From Ferrovibrio sp. MS7 (GTDB lineage: Bacteria; Pseudomonadota; Alphaproteobacteria; Ferrovibrionales; Ferrovibrionaceae), in assembly GCF_038404985.1 (NCBI RefSeq), contig NZ_JBBKBA010000001.1, positions 2,198,001 to 2,262,000 on the forward strand: 64,000 bases of DNA, written 5' to 3'. Under the pieces are notes generated by a model. That model ran no database searches. It was not told the DNA's origin and saw only the letters and a list, made by a program, of their open reading frames with translations. The position numbers and the translations under genes are program-made. Below, piece after piece: positions 50,164 through 59,098 of this stretch (position 1 is its first letter; the number at the start of each line of letters is the position of its first letter).

Positions 50164-50625
50164 ATGTCAAAGGCGAAACCACCGCACGGGAATCCGCTGC
50201 CCTATGAAACCACCATCATGGTGCGCGACACCTGCCTATGCCTGCATGTGCAGCGCGCGGCGCGGGCGGTGGCGCGGCGCTTCGATGAAGCCTTGCGGCC
50301 CCTCGATCTCACCAATGGACAATTCTCCTTGCTGATGTCGCTGAACCGGCCGGAACCGCCGGGCATGGCGCCGGTGGCGGAACTGCTGGCGATGGACCGC
50401 ACCACGCTGACCGCGAATCTGAAGCCGCTGGAACGGCGCGGCCTGCTGCGGGTTGAAGTGGATGCCGACGACCGCCGCCAGCGTCGTCTGATACTCACCG
50501 ATGCAGGCCGCGCCCTGCTGGCGGCGGCGATGCCGATCTGGACCAGCACCCATGCCGTGCTCGATCCGCTTGTTGCGGCCAGCGGCCTGGAGGATTTCCG
50601 CAGCGATCTGCGGGCCTTGTCCTAA
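50164..50625 (+). CDS. MarR-family transcriptional regulator
   Basis: 153 residues. The winged helix-turn-helix is MAPVAELLAMDRTTLTANLKPLERRGLLRVEVDADDRRQRRLILTDAGRALL (in parts: AMDRTTLTANLKPLERRGLL and DADDRRQRRLILTDAG). An N-terminal CLCLHVQRAARAVARRFDEAL helix forms the dimer interface; two near-adjacent cysteines (CLC) could sense oxidants, though this is inference. It is followed by a VOC gene and diverges from DUF1428, the probable regulon. Confidence 0.92.
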   Translation: MSKAKPPHGNPLPYETTIMVRDTCLCLHVQRAARAVARRFDEALRPLDLTNGQFSLLMSLNRPEPPGMAPVAELLAMDRTTLTANLKPLERRGLLRVEVDADDRRQRRLILTDAGRALLAAAMPIWTSTHAVLDPLVAASGLEDFRSDLRALS

Positions 50626-50655
50626 CCGCCTTCAATTTCCAGCAAAGGAACTGTG

Positions 50656-51078
50656 ATGCAGACCAATCCATACTTATCCTTCAACGGCGATTGTCGCGAA
50701 GCGATGACGCTCTATGCCGAAGTGCTGGGTGGCAAGGTGCAGGCAATGATTGCCATCGGCGACACGCCGATGGCGGCCGATACACCCAAGGAGCGGCATC
50801 ACCGCATCGTGCATGCCAGCGTCAGCATCGGCGGCAGCATCCTGATGGCAGGCGATGTGCCGGGCGAGATGTATCAGCCGCCCGTGGGCATCACGATCAA
50901 TATCGGGTTGCAGACGGTGGCCGAAGCCGAGCGCGTGTTCAAGGCGCTCTCGGCGGGGGGCAGTGTGCAGATGGAACTGACCGAGACCTTCTGGGCCGAC
51001 CGTTTCGGCATGTTCACCGACCGCTTCGGCACGCCGTGGATGATCAATTGCGGTTCCAAAGAGGTAAAGCCGGCCTGA
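50656..51078 (+). CDS. VOC-family protein, PhnB/3-demethylubiquinone methyltransferase-like type
   Basis: 140 residues with NPYLSFNGDCREAMTLYAEVLGGKVQAMIAIGDTP, HRIVHASVSIGGSILMAGDVPGEMY and the C-terminal FWADRFGMFTDRFGTPWMINC (in parts), the PhnB-like pattern. These are probably enzymes or resistance proteins of unknown substrate. AAGGAACTGTG precedes the ATG; a GTG one codon earlier is less likely. Likely co-transcribed with marR. Confidence 0.88.
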   Translation: MQTNPYLSFNGDCREAMTLYAEVLGGKVQAMIAIGDTPMAADTPKERHHRIVHASVSIGGSILMAGDVPGEMYQPPVGITINIGLQTVAEAERVFKALSAGGSVQMELTETFWADRFGMFTDRFGTPWMINCGSKEVKPA

Positions 51079-51082
51079 ATGC

Positions 51083-51119
51083 AAAAAAGCCCCGGCGGTT
51101 TCCCGCCGGGGCTTTTTTT
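51083..51119. terminator. bidirectional intrinsic terminator
   Basis: AAAAAAGCCCCGGCGG, TTTC loop, CCGCCGGGGCTTTTTTT, between the VOC gene and the convergent gcrA. Confidence 0.92.
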
Positions 51120-51136
51120 GTGCGGCTCGGAACCGG

Positions 51137-51667
51137 TCAGGCGGCGTTCGCGGCCTTCACGGCCTCGATGGCGGTTTCCGGATTCCAGTTGGTGTAGGCC
51201 TGGGCGCAATGTTCGGCGCAATAGGGCTTGCCCGGCAACGCGACCTTGGAGCAGAAGTCGAATTCAGAACTCTTCGGGTCGCCGATCGGCCATTTGCAGC
51301 GCGGCCCCGTTGAGGGGGTGAGGGCGGCCAGCATGGCGGCGGAAAGCTGCTGCGTCGGCTTATCCGGTGCCGGCGGCCGCGGCGTGTCGCTGCTGGCGCG
51401 GCTCTCCGGGGCATGCTCGGCGTTGCTGGCGGCAGCCTGGCGCGGCGCATGATGCGTGACATGGTGATGGCCGGTATTGGCCGGGCGCGGCTGGGCCGGC
51501 TTGTCGCTGCGCACAATGGGCGAGGCCCGCTTGGCCAAGCCGATGCGATGCGCCTTGCCGACCACGGCATTGCGGGTCATCCCCAGTGCCTTGCCGATCT
51601 GGGTGATCGACTGCCCGGTTTCCCAGAGCTGCACGAGCATTTTAACTTTTTCGTCAGTCCACACCAT
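51137..51667 (-). CDS. gcrA: GcrA cell cycle regulator
   Basis: GcrA is an alphaproteobacterial transcription factor that binds sigma-70 RNA polymerase and acts at promoters with methylated GANTC sites. 176 residues starting MVWTDEKVKMLVQLWETGQSITQIGKALGMTRNAVVGKAHRIGL (in parts), the diagnostic DNA-binding domain. A P/A/R-rich linker follows, and the C-terminal sigma-interacting domain has CKWPIGDPKSSEFDFCSKVALPGKPYCAEHCAQAY. The longer open frame upstream is not conserved. Confidence 0.95.
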   Translation of the reverse strand: MVWTDEKVKMLVQLWETGQSITQIGKALGMTRNAVVGKAHRIGLAKRASPIVRSDKPAQPRPANTGHHHVTHHAPRQAAASNAEHAPESRASSDTPRPPAPDKPTQQLSAAMLAALTPSTGPRCKWPIGDPKSSEFDFCSKVALPGKPYCAEHCAQAYTNWNPETAIEAVKAANAA

Positions 51668-51746
51668 ATGTAGCCCCCGTTTTTGGACCAACACGCTACA
51701 TGCAGTAAGCACCGGGACGCCTTTCCGGTCAATCCGGCTTAAGTGC

Positions 51747-51755
51747 TTATCCACA
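51747..51755 (+). promoter_or_regulatory. perfect DnaA box upstream of gcrA
   Basis: TTATCCACA is the high-affinity DnaA box. It lies 80 bases upstream of the gcrA ATG and 101 bases before zwf. DnaA activates gcrA in Caulobacter, so the placement is meaningful. Confidence 0.6.
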
Positions 51756-51765
51756 GGAAAAACCC

Positions 51766-51793
51766 GAGTCGCAGCCCGAGTCGCCTCCGATTC
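51766..51793. promoter_or_regulatory. cluster of three GANTC (CcrM) sites
   Basis: GAGTC at 51766, GAGTC at 51778 and GATTC at 51789, three within 28 bp. CcrM methylates GANTC, and GcrA recognises methylated sites; this gap serves both gcrA and zwf. Confidence 0.65.
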
Positions 51794-51855
51794 CTGGGGA
51801 TGAAATGGCCAGTAGGGCGATTGAAGGCCGGCAGCCAGCATGACAGGCTAGGGCC

Positions 51856-53331
51856 ATGAGCAACCCCAGCGGCAGTTTCTCCTTCGATATGGTTGTGTTC
51901 GGTGCAAGCGGCGATCTGGCGCTCCGCAAGCTGCTTCCGGCACTCTATCTGCGCGACGTCGCCGGCCAGCTCAACCCCGATACCCGCATCCTGGGGGTGG
52001 CCAGGGGCGAGATGACCCTGGAGGAGTTCCGCAGCCTGGCCCATGACGGGCTGGCGCGGCATCTGCCGCCAGGGGAACTGAATGATGCCGCCTGGCAGCG
52101 CTTCGCCACCCGGCTGAGCTATCGCGCCGCCGATGTCGAACAGCTTGCCGACTTTGCCGGTCTGGCCGACGACCTGCCGCCCGACGACAGCCGCGTACGG
52201 GTGCATTACCTGGCCGTGGCGCCGCGCTTCTTCGGCGTGATCTGCCAGCATCTCGGCGCCGTGAAGCTCAATCGCGGCCAGTCCCGCGTGGTGCTGGAAA
52301 AGCCTATCGGCCACGACGTCGCCTCGGCGAATGCGATCAACGATGCCATCGGCGCGGTATTCCGCGAGGAACAGATTTTCCGCATCGACCATTATCTCGG
52401 CAAGGAGACGGTGCAGAACCTGATGGCGCTGCGCTTCGCCAATGCCCTGTTCGAGCCGGTATGGCATCGCGGCCATATCGAGCATGTGCAGATGACGGTG
52501 GCGGAAACCGTCGGCGTCGAGAAGCGCGGCGGCTATTACGACCAGTCCGGTGCGATGCGCGACATGGTGCAGAACCACCTGCTGCAACTGCTTTGCCTGG
52601 TGGCGATGGAACCGCCGGCGTCATTCGAGGCCGATGCGGTGCGCGACGAGAAGCTGAAAGTGCTGCAGGCCTTGCATCCCATCGGGCCCAACACCGTGGC
52701 GAGCAAGACGGTACGCGGGCAATACCGCGCCGGTGCCATGCAGGGCCAGGCCGTGGCCGGTTATGCCGAGGAAGTCGGCAACCCGGATACCACCACCGAA
52801 AGCTTCGTGGTGCTGAAGGCCAAGATCGACAACTGGCGGTGGGCCGGCGTGCCGTTCTTCCTGCGCACCGGCAAGCGGCTGCCGATGCGGCGTTCCGAGA
52901 TCGTCATCCAGTTCCGCCCGGTGCCGCATCTGATCTTCCCCGGTGCTGAGCGTGATGTGGTGGGAAACCGCCTGGTGATCCGCCTGCAGCCGGATGAAGG
53001 CATCGAGCTGCATATGATGACCAAGGTGCCGGGGCCGGGCGGCATGCGCCTGCGTCGCGCGCCGCTGAATCTGAGCTTTGCCGAAACCTTCCGTGGCCGC
53101 CAGCCGGAAGCCTATGAGCGGCTGCTGATGGATGTGGTGCGTGGCAATCCGATGCTGTTCATGCGCCGCGACGAGGTCGAGGCCGCCTGGCATTGGGTCG
53201 AGCCGATCCTGGCCGGCTGGGCGGCGCTGGGCGATGCACCGAAGCCCTATATGGCCGGCAGTTGGGGCCCTTCCGCCGCCATGGGGCTGATCGAGCGCGA
53301 TGGCCGCGCCTGGCATGAGGACATGCCGTGA
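51856..53331 (+). CDS. zwf: glucose-6-phosphate 1-dehydrogenase
   Basis: Oxidises glucose-6-phosphate to 6-phosphogluconolactone, making NADPH for the oxidative pentose phosphate or Entner-Doudoroff route. 491 residues. Nucleotide-binding VVFGASGDLALRKLLPALY, substrate/catalytic RIDHYLGKETVQNLMALRFAN, then QSGAMRDMVQNHLLQLLCLVAMEPP and FFLRTGKRLPMR. It lacks pgl or edd neighbours and instead overlaps regB by four bases. Confidence 0.96.
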   Translation: MSNPSGSFSFDMVVFGASGDLALRKLLPALYLRDVAGQLNPDTRILGVARGEMTLEEFRSLAHDGLARHLPPGELNDAAWQRFATRLSYRAADVEQLADFAGLADDLPPDDSRVRVHYLAVAPRFFGVICQHLGAVKLNRGQSRVVLEKPIGHDVASANAINDAIGAVFREEQIFRIDHYLGKETVQNLMALRFANALFEPVWHRGHIEHVQMTVAETVGVEKRGGYYDQSGAMRDMVQNHLLQLLCLVAMEPPASFEADAVRDEKLKVLQALHPIGPNTVASKTVRGQYRAGAMQGQAVAGYAEEVGNPDTTTESFVVLKAKIDNWRWAGVPFFLRTGKRLPMRRSEIVIQFRPVPHLIFPGAERDVVGNRLVIRLQPDEGIELHMMTKVPGPGGMRLRRAPLNLSFAETFRGRQPEAYERLLMDVVRGNPMLFMRRDEVEAAWHWVEPILAGWAALGDAPKPYMAGSWGPSAAMGLIERDGRAWHEDMP

Positions 53332-54713
53332 GTCTCGCTTCGGCGCTTAATGAACGGCTCGACCGCATGATGCATCGCCTCATGGTGAGCCGGCAGGCGG
53401 GCGATACCGCACCGGGCCGCGTGCGCCTGCAAACCCTGGTATTGCTGCGCTGGATCGCCATTGTCGGCCAGTTACTGGCGTTGCTGTTCGTGCATTTCGG
53501 CCTCGGCTTCACCCTGCCGCTGGTGCCATCGCTGCTGGTGGTCGGCGTCAGCACTTTGCTCAACATTGCGCTGTTCCTGATCTACCCGACGGCCAAGCGG
53601 CTCTCGGAACAGGGCGCCACCGGCTACCTGGCTTTTGACCTGGTACAGCTTGGCGCGCTGCTCTATCTCACCGGCGGCGTGGAAAATCCCTTCGCGCTGC
53701 TGGTGCTGGTGCCGGTCACGATCTCGGCCACCATTCTCAGCCTGCGCTCCACCGTGCTGCTCGGGCTGCTCGCCTTCTCCATTGCCGGCTTGCTCGCCGT
53801 GTGGCATCAGCCGCTGCCCTGGAGCGAGCCGCGCCTGGTGCTGCCGCATGCCTATCAGGCCGGTGTGTTCGTGGCGCTGGTGCTCGGTATGCTGTTCATC
53901 GCCGCCTATGCCTGGCAGGTGGCGGAGGAAGCACGGCGCATGTCCGATGCGCTGGCGGCAGCACAGATGGCGCTGGCGCGCGAACAGCAGGTTTCGGCGC
54001 TCGGCGGCTTGGCGGCGGCGGCGGCGCATGAACTCGGCAGCCCGCTCGGTACCATCGCGGTGGTGGCCAAGGAGTTGAGCCGCGAGGTAGAGGAAAACGA
54101 TCCGATCGCGGAGGATATCGCGCTGCTGCTGAGTGAAGCGCAGCGCTGCCGCGATATCCTGGCCCGTATCTCGCGGCGCCCATCCGACGAAGCAGACGAC
54201 GAAGCCTTTGCCGATCTTGGCATCGCCAACCTGCTTACCATGGCGGCCGAACCCTGGCGCCGTTCCGGTATCGATTTCCGTGTACGACTGAAGCAGGAAG
54301 GCGTGCCGCCAAGTCTGCCGCGTCGGCCGGAGATCATCCAGGGCTTGAGCAACCTGTTCCAGAATGCCATGGAATTCGCCCACAGCGCGGTGACGGCGGA
54401 GGTCAATTGGGATCAATCTTCGCTGCGTCTCGATATCCTGGATGATGGCCCGGGCATCAATGTCGATATCCTTTCGGCTCTCGGCGAGCCCTATACCACC
54501 AGCCGGCCCGAATCCGGCGGCATGGGCCTGGGCGTGTTCATCTCGATGAATTTGCTGCGCCGCAGCGGTGCCAGCGTCGGCTTTTCCAATCGCTCCGGTG
54601 GCGGCGCCCGGGTGCGGGTTAACTGGCCCCTGCCATTGCCGGTCTCGGCGCGGGTGCCAGGGCAGGCGGCAAGGGTTGCGCCCCAGTCCGGCTCGGGTAC
54701 ATTGGCGCCATGA
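53328..54713 (+). CDS. regB: redox sensor histidine kinase RegB/PrrB/ActS
   Basis: Global redox sensor controlling respiration, carbon and nitrogen metabolism. 461 residues with six membrane helices (about 36-200). The quinone-sensing heptapeptide region reads LTGGVENPF (about 115-122). The H-box AAAHELGSPLGTIAVVAKEL has phosphoacceptor His234, and the redox-active cysteine is Cys274 in AQRCRDIL, exactly 40 residues on, the same spacing as His225/Cys265 in the Rhodobacter protein. ATPase motifs LFQNAMEFAHS, DILDDGPGI and GGMGLGVFIS are present. Confidence 0.95.
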   Translation: MSLASALNERLDRMMHRLMVSRQAGDTAPGRVRLQTLVLLRWIAIVGQLLALLFVHFGLGFTLPLVPSLLVVGVSTLLNIALFLIYPTAKRLSEQGATGYLAFDLVQLGALLYLTGGVENPFALLVLVPVTISATILSLRSTVLLGLLAFSIAGLLAVWHQPLPWSEPRLVLPHAYQAGVFVALVLGMLFIAAYAWQVAEEARRMSDALAAAQMALAREQQVSALGGLAAAAAHELGSPLGTIAVVAKELSREVEENDPIAEDIALLLSEAQRCRDILARISRRPSDEADDEAFADLGIANLLTMAAEPWRRSGIDFRVRLKQEGVPPSLPRRPEIIQGLSNLFQNAMEFAHSAVTAEVNWDQSSLRLDILDDGPGINVDILSALGEPYTTSRPESGGMGLGVFISMNLLRRSGASVGFSNRSGGGARVRVNWPLPLPVSARVPGQAARVAPQSGSGTLAP

Positions 54714-55240
54714 GTACGGATTTGAGCCTGCTGATCGTCGATGACGATGAACCTCTGCGCCTGCGCCTGGCCCGGGCGATGGAGAAACGTGGCTATATGG
54801 TACAGGCGGCCGATAGCGTGGCTGCCGGCATCCAGATGGCGCGCAGCCGTCCGCCGGCTTATGCCGTGGTCGATCTCAAGCTTGCCGATGGCAATGGCCT
54901 GGATGTGGTGAGCGCGATCCGTGCCGTGCGCCAGGATGCCCGCGTGGTGATGCTCACCGGCTATGGCAACATCGCCACCGCCGTCGCCGCCGTGAAGGCC
55001 GGCGCGGTGGATTACCTGCCGAAGCCCGCCGATGCCGATGACGTCGACCGCGCGCTGCGCGCCGGCAATGCCGCGCATCCGGCACCGCCCGATGAGCCGA
55101 TGTCGGCCGAGCGGGTGCGCTGGGAGCATATCCAGCGCGTGTTCGAATTGTGCGACCGCAATGTTTCGGAGACGGCCCGCCGGCTCAAGATGCACCGCCG
55201 TACCCTGCAGCGCATCCTGGCCAAGCGGTCGCCGCAATAG
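54710..55240 (+). CDS. regA: redox response regulator RegA/PrrA/ActR
   Basis: Partner of RegB. 176 residues: receiver domain with acidic LLIVDDDEPL, phosphoacceptor Asp55 in YAVVDLKLADGNGLD, VVMLTGYGNIATAVAAVKAGAVDYLPKP (in parts), then the Fis-type HTH RVFELCDRNVSETARRLKMHRRTLQRILAKRSP, almost identical among RegA proteins. It overlaps regB by four bases (ATGA) and ends three bases before hldE. petABC earlier in the window is a plausible target. Confidence 0.96.
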   Translation: MSTDLSLLIVDDDEPLRLRLARAMEKRGYMVQAADSVAAGIQMARSRPPAYAVVDLKLADGNGLDVVSAIRAVRQDARVVMLTGYGNIATAVAAVKAGAVDYLPKPADADDVDRALRAGNAAHPAPPDEPMSAERVRWEHIQRVFELCDRNVSETARRLKMHRRTLQRILAKRSPQ

Positions 55241-55243
55241 CGG

Positions 55244-56698
55244 ATGAGCCACGCCCCCCTTGATCTCGACGCCTTCGCCCGCGCCCGCATTCTGGTGGTT
55301 GGCGATGTCATGCTCGACCGCTTCATCTATGGCGGTGTGCAGCGCATCTCGCCGGAAGCGCCGATCCCGGTGATGCAGGTGCAGCGTGAACTGGCTATGC
55401 CCGGCGGTGCCGGCAACGTCGCGCGCAATATCGCCTCGCTTGGCGCCCATGCACGGCTGATCGGTCTGGTTGGCGACGACAATGCCGGCGATGAATTGCA
55501 TGATGCCTTGACCCAGACGCGCATCGAGCCGCTGCTGGTGGTGGATGAAGCCCGCCCGACCATCGAAAAGACCCGCTTCATCGGTGGCCAGCAGCAATTG
55601 CTGCGTGTTGACCGCGAGCGCAATGGCGAGCCCGGCGAAGCCGCGCTCGGCACCTTGATCGCTACCGTGCTTGAGGCGCTGGCCGATGCACAGGCGGTGG
55701 TGGTTTCCGATTATGCCAAGGGCGTGGTCAGCGATGCGCTGCTTGCCGCCCTGCTGCCCGAGGCGCGCAAGCGCGGCCTGCCTGTACTGGTCGACCCCAA
55801 GGGGACTGATTTCGCGCGCTATCGCGGCGCCACGCTGGTGACGCCGAACCAGAAGGAAGCGGCGCTTGCCACCGGCCAGCGCTGCGACAGCGATGCCGAT
55901 GCGGAGGCCGCCGGACGCAAGCTGATCGAAGCCTGTGGCATCGACGCGGCCCTGATCACCCGGGGCGCCCAGGGCATGACGCTGGTGACTGGCACCAAGG
56001 CCGGTGCGCTGCATCTGCCAGCGGAAGCGCGCGAAGTGTTCGATGTGTCGGGTGCCGGCGATACCGTGGTGGCGGCCTTGGCCGTGACCCTGGCTGCCGG
56101 CCAGCCGCTGGCCCAGGCAGCCCGTCTCGCCAATGCCGCCGCCGGTATCGTTGTGGCCAAGGTTGGTACGGCTGTGGTGCTGCCAGAGGAATTGCGCGCC
56201 GCGCTGCATCTGCCAGACCCGCTTGGGTTGGATGGCAAAGTGGCGACAGCGGCACGGGCCAGCGACGTTGTTGCCGCCTGGCGCGCGCGCGGGGAACGCA
56301 TCGGCTTCACCAATGGCGTGTTCGATCTGCTGCATCCCGGCCATCTCGCGCTGCTTGCCGAAGTACGCGGGCAATGCGACCGCCTGATCGTGGCGATCAA
56401 TGCCGATGCCTCGGTGCAGCGCCTGAAGGGGCCTTCGCGCCCGGTGCAGAACGAACAGCATCGCGCCCGCCTGCTGGCGGCACTGAGCCTGGTCGATCTT
56501 GTGGTGATCTTCGCCGAGGATACGCCGATCCCGCTGCTCGAACAGTTGAAGCCCGACCTGCTGGTGAAGGGCGGCGATTACAGTGTCGATCAGGTGGTTG
56601 GCGCCGATATTGTGCGGGCCTATGGCGGCGAAGTGAAAGTCTCGCGCCTGATCGAAGGCCAGAGCACCACCGCGACCATCGCGAAATTGCGGAGCTGA
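55244..56698 (+). CDS. hldE: bifunctional heptose-7-phosphate kinase / heptose-1-phosphate adenylyltransferase
   Basis: Makes ADP-heptose for the LPS inner core. 484 residues: a ribokinase-fold domain (about 1-335) with VVGDVMLDRFIYGGVQRISPEAPIPV, PGGAGNVARNIASLGA and the catalytic DVSGAGDTVVAALA near residue 268; then a nucleotidyltransferase domain with FTNGVFDLLHPGHLALLAEV (HxGH = HPGH) and VKGGDYSVDQVVGADIV. It sits in the zwf-regBA run rather than with other LPS genes. Confidence 0.95.
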   Translation: MSHAPLDLDAFARARILVVGDVMLDRFIYGGVQRISPEAPIPVMQVQRELAMPGGAGNVARNIASLGAHARLIGLVGDDNAGDELHDALTQTRIEPLLVVDEARPTIEKTRFIGGQQQLLRVDRERNGEPGEAALGTLIATVLEALADAQAVVVSDYAKGVVSDALLAALLPEARKRGLPVLVDPKGTDFARYRGATLVTPNQKEAALATGQRCDSDADAEAAGRKLIEACGIDAALITRGAQGMTLVTGTKAGALHLPAEAREVFDVSGAGDTVVAALAVTLAAGQPLAQAARLANAAAGIVVAKVGTAVVLPEELRAALHLPDPLGLDGKVATAARASDVVAAWRARGERIGFTNGVFDLLHPGHLALLAEVRGQCDRLIVAINADASVQRLKGPSRPVQNEQHRARLLAALSLVDLVVIFAEDTPIPLLEQLKPDLLVKGGDYSVDQVVGADIVRAYGGEVKVSRLIEGQSTTATIAKLRS

Positions 56699-56700
56699 GC

Positions 56701-57870
56701 GTGCGGCTCGATGTCGCGATCCTCGGGGGCGGCATTGCCGGCCTCTGGCTGCTGGCACGTCTGCGCGCGCAAGGCTACGCCGCGATGCTGTTCGAGGCCG
56801 AGGCGCTCGGTGCCGGACAGACGCTCGCCTCGCAGGGCATCATCCATGGCGGCCTGAAATATGCCATCGACCTCAAGCTCGGCCAGGATGCCGATGCGTT
56901 GGCTGACATGCCGACGCGCTGGCGGGCCTGCCTGGAGGGCAAGGGCGATGTCGATCTTGCCGGCGTGCAGGTGAATGCCCTGCATCATCTATTCTGGGCC
57001 CGGCGCAGCATTGCCAGCCGCATTACCGGCTTCTTTGGTTCCAAGCTGTTGCGCGGCCGCGTCGAAGCCATGCCCGAAGCGGACTGGCCGCCGGCATTGC
57101 GTGACCCGGCGCATGTCGGCGCGGTGTATCGGCTGGATGAAATCGTGCTCGATGTGCCGAGCCTGCTGGCGCATTTCGCCACACGGCTTGCGCCCTGGAT
57201 CAAGCTGTGCGGCGCGGATTTCCGCATTGAGCGCATGGGTGATGGCATCGCGGCTTTGCTGTTGCGTGATCCGATGGGCGAGGAGCGGCGCATCGAGGCC
57301 GGGCGTTATGTATTCGCCGCTGGCGCCGGCAATGAGCAGGCCCTGGCCATGCTCGGCCAGCCGGCCAGCCGGGCACAGCGGCGGCCCTTGCGCATGCTGC
57401 TGATCGAAGGCGTGCCTTCGCCGCTTTATGCCCATTGCTTCGATACCAGCGACAAGCCGCGCGTCACCGTCACCACGCATCGAACGGCTGCCGGCAAGCT
57501 GGTCTGGTATGTCGGCGGCCAGATCGCGGAAGCAGGCGCCACACAGGATGATGCAGCGCTGATTGATGCGGCGAAGCGTGAATTCGCTACGCTGCTGCCG
57601 CGCCTCGACCTTTCCACCTGCCGCTTTGCCGGCTGGCATGTCGACCGTGCCGAAGGTGCCACGCCCGATGGTCGCAAACCGGATGCACCGGTGATCCAGG
57701 CCCATGGCAATGCCTTGCTGGCCTGGCCGACCAAGCTGGCACTGGCGCCCGGCCTTGCCGATACGCTGCTGCCGATGCTGCCGCCGCCTGCGGTTGGCAC
57801 TATCGCGGCCGATGGCTGGCCGGCACCGCCTATCGCCACGCCGATCTGGGAGCGCGCGGCATGGAGATGA
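56701..57870 (+). CDS. FAD-dependent oxidoreductase (DAO superfamily)
   Basis: 389 residues from a GTG two bases after the hldE stop. N-terminal FAD-binding LDVAILGGGIAGLWLLARLRAQGYAAMLFEAE, then GAGQTLASQGIIHGGLKYAID, a motif of DAO-type amine or alpha-hydroxyacid oxidases, and HRTAAGKLVWYVGGQIAEAGA near the end. The terminal glycine-rich motif of the family is not obvious. Substrate unknown. It overlaps the aldo/keto reductase gene by ten bases, which suggests a shared pathway. Confidence 0.75.
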   Translation: MRLDVAILGGGIAGLWLLARLRAQGYAAMLFEAEALGAGQTLASQGIIHGGLKYAIDLKLGQDADALADMPTRWRACLEGKGDVDLAGVQVNALHHLFWARRSIASRITGFFGSKLLRGRVEAMPEADWPPALRDPAHVGAVYRLDEIVLDVPSLLAHFATRLAPWIKLCGADFRIERMGDGIAALLLRDPMGEERRIEAGRYVFAAGAGNEQALAMLGQPASRAQRRPLRMLLIEGVPSPLYAHCFDTSDKPRVTVTTHRTAAGKLVWYVGGQIAEAGATQDDAALIDAAKREFATLLPRLDLSTCRFAGWHVDRAEGATPDGRKPDAPVIQAHGNALLAWPTKLALAPGLADTLLPMLPPPAVGTIAADGWPAPPIATPIWERAAWR

Positions 57871-58634
57871 GGCAACTCGGCAGGGGCGGCCCCAGGGTCA
57901 GCGTGCTGGGCCTCGGCACCGTGAAACTGGGGCGCAATCAGGGGGTGAAATTCCCTCAGGGTTTTGAGTTGCCAGACGATACTGCTGCATTGGCCCTGCT
58001 CAGCGCGGCGCGGGCACTTGGCATCAACCTGCTGGATACCGCGCCGGCTTATGGCCTGGCCGAAACCCGCCTCGGCCAATTGCTGCCGCGCTTGCCGGAT
58101 TACCGCCGCGAGGATTGGGTGCTGTTGAGCAAGGCCGGCGAAATTTTTGCAGACGGCGAGTCGCGTTTCGATTTCTCGGCAGCCGCAATCGATGCCTCGG
58201 TCCGGGCTTCGCTGCACCGTCTCGGCACGCCCTATCTGGATGCGGTTTTGTTACATTCCGACGGAATCGATGAAGCCGGTGAGCGGTTCCTGCCGGCCAT
58301 CGCGGCATTGGATGCACTCAAGGCCGAGGGCCTGATCCGCCACACCGGTTTCTCCGGCAAGAGTATTGCGGGCGGACTGCAGATGGTGGATTGCACAGAC
58401 ATAGTGATGGTGACGTATAATGAGCGCGAGACCGAGCAATTGCCGGTGATCGAAGCGGCGGCCGCCAAAGGCCGTGGCGTATTGATCAAGAAGGCGCTGG
58501 CCAGCGGCCATAGCAGCGATCCCAATGCGGCGCTGGCGGCAGTGGCGGCGCTGCGGGGCGTGAGTTCGGTGGTGGTTGGCACGATTTCTCCCGCGCATCT
58601 GCGCGCCAATGCGGCGGCCTGCGCGGTAAGCTGA
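57861..58634 (+). CDS. aldo/keto reductase
   Basis: 257 residues, TIM-barrel NAD(P)H reductase. MRQLGRGGPRVSVLGLGTVKLG is the standard start; the tetrad includes Asp in LLDTAPAYGLAE, Tyr of APAYG, Lys in VLLSKAGEIF, and His in AVLLHSDGIDEAGERF (the family usually has HxxD). The C-terminus VVVGTISPAHLRANAAA is typical of the cofactor-binding end. Coupled to the FAD oxidoreductase. Confidence 0.88.
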   Translation: MEMRQLGRGGPRVSVLGLGTVKLGRNQGVKFPQGFELPDDTAALALLSAARALGINLLDTAPAYGLAETRLGQLLPRLPDYRREDWVLLSKAGEIFADGESRFDFSAAAIDASVRASLHRLGTPYLDAVLLHSDGIDEAGERFLPAIAALDALKAEGLIRHTGFSGKSIAGGLQMVDCTDIVMVTYNERETEQLPVIEAAAAKGRGVLIKKALASGHSSDPNAALAAVAALRGVSSVVVGTISPAHLRANAAACAVS

Positions 58635-58648
58635 GCAGAAGGGTTTGT

Positions 58649-59098
58649 ATGAACGGCGAAGAGGAGCAGGCGGCGCGGCAGGCGGCTGAGGAAGAGTTCC
58701 TCGCCTTCGGCTGGCAGCGCAGTCAGATCACCGCGCCTGATACCGGCCACGGCAAGCGCGCGGTGGAAGCTTTCCAGCATGGCGATTTCGCCGCCTATGC
58801 CGGTCCGGCCGGCTGGGAGGTGGTGGCGCTGCCCGCCGATATGCTGCTCGGACGCTTGCCGAGCGCGTCTGCGGTGCGCCGCTTCGCGCAGAAATGCGTC
58901 AGCTTTCCGGCCCAGCCCAATGGTGCCGTGATCGGCGCTGCGCGTCAGGCGATGCTGCAGGCCGTGGAGGAAGAACTTTCCCTGGCGCGGCAGGCGGCGA
59001 ATCTACTGGAAGGCAAGATCGACGATCTGATGTCGAGCATTGATGATATTCGCGCCAAGGCGATCCTGTTCGCTCGTGATGATGACGAGGCATCATGA
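58649..59098 (+). CDS. unknown small cytoplasmic protein
   Basis: 149 residues. No family recognised. It begins with an acidic helix (NGEEEQAARQAAEEEFLAFGWQRSQI), followed by a mixed block DTGHGKRAVEAFQHGDFAAYAGPAGWEVVALPADMLLG and a helical C-terminus with QPNGAVIGAARQAMLQAVEEELSLARQAANLLEGKIDDLM. It overlaps the cyclic-nucleotide-binding gene by four bases, so the two are probably made together. Confidence 0.7.
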   Translation: MNGEEEQAARQAAEEEFLAFGWQRSQITAPDTGHGKRAVEAFQHGDFAAYAGPAGWEVVALPADMLLGRLPSASAVRRFAQKCVSFPAQPNGAVIGAARQAMLQAVEEELSLARQAANLLEGKIDDLMSSIDDIRAKAILFARDDDEAS

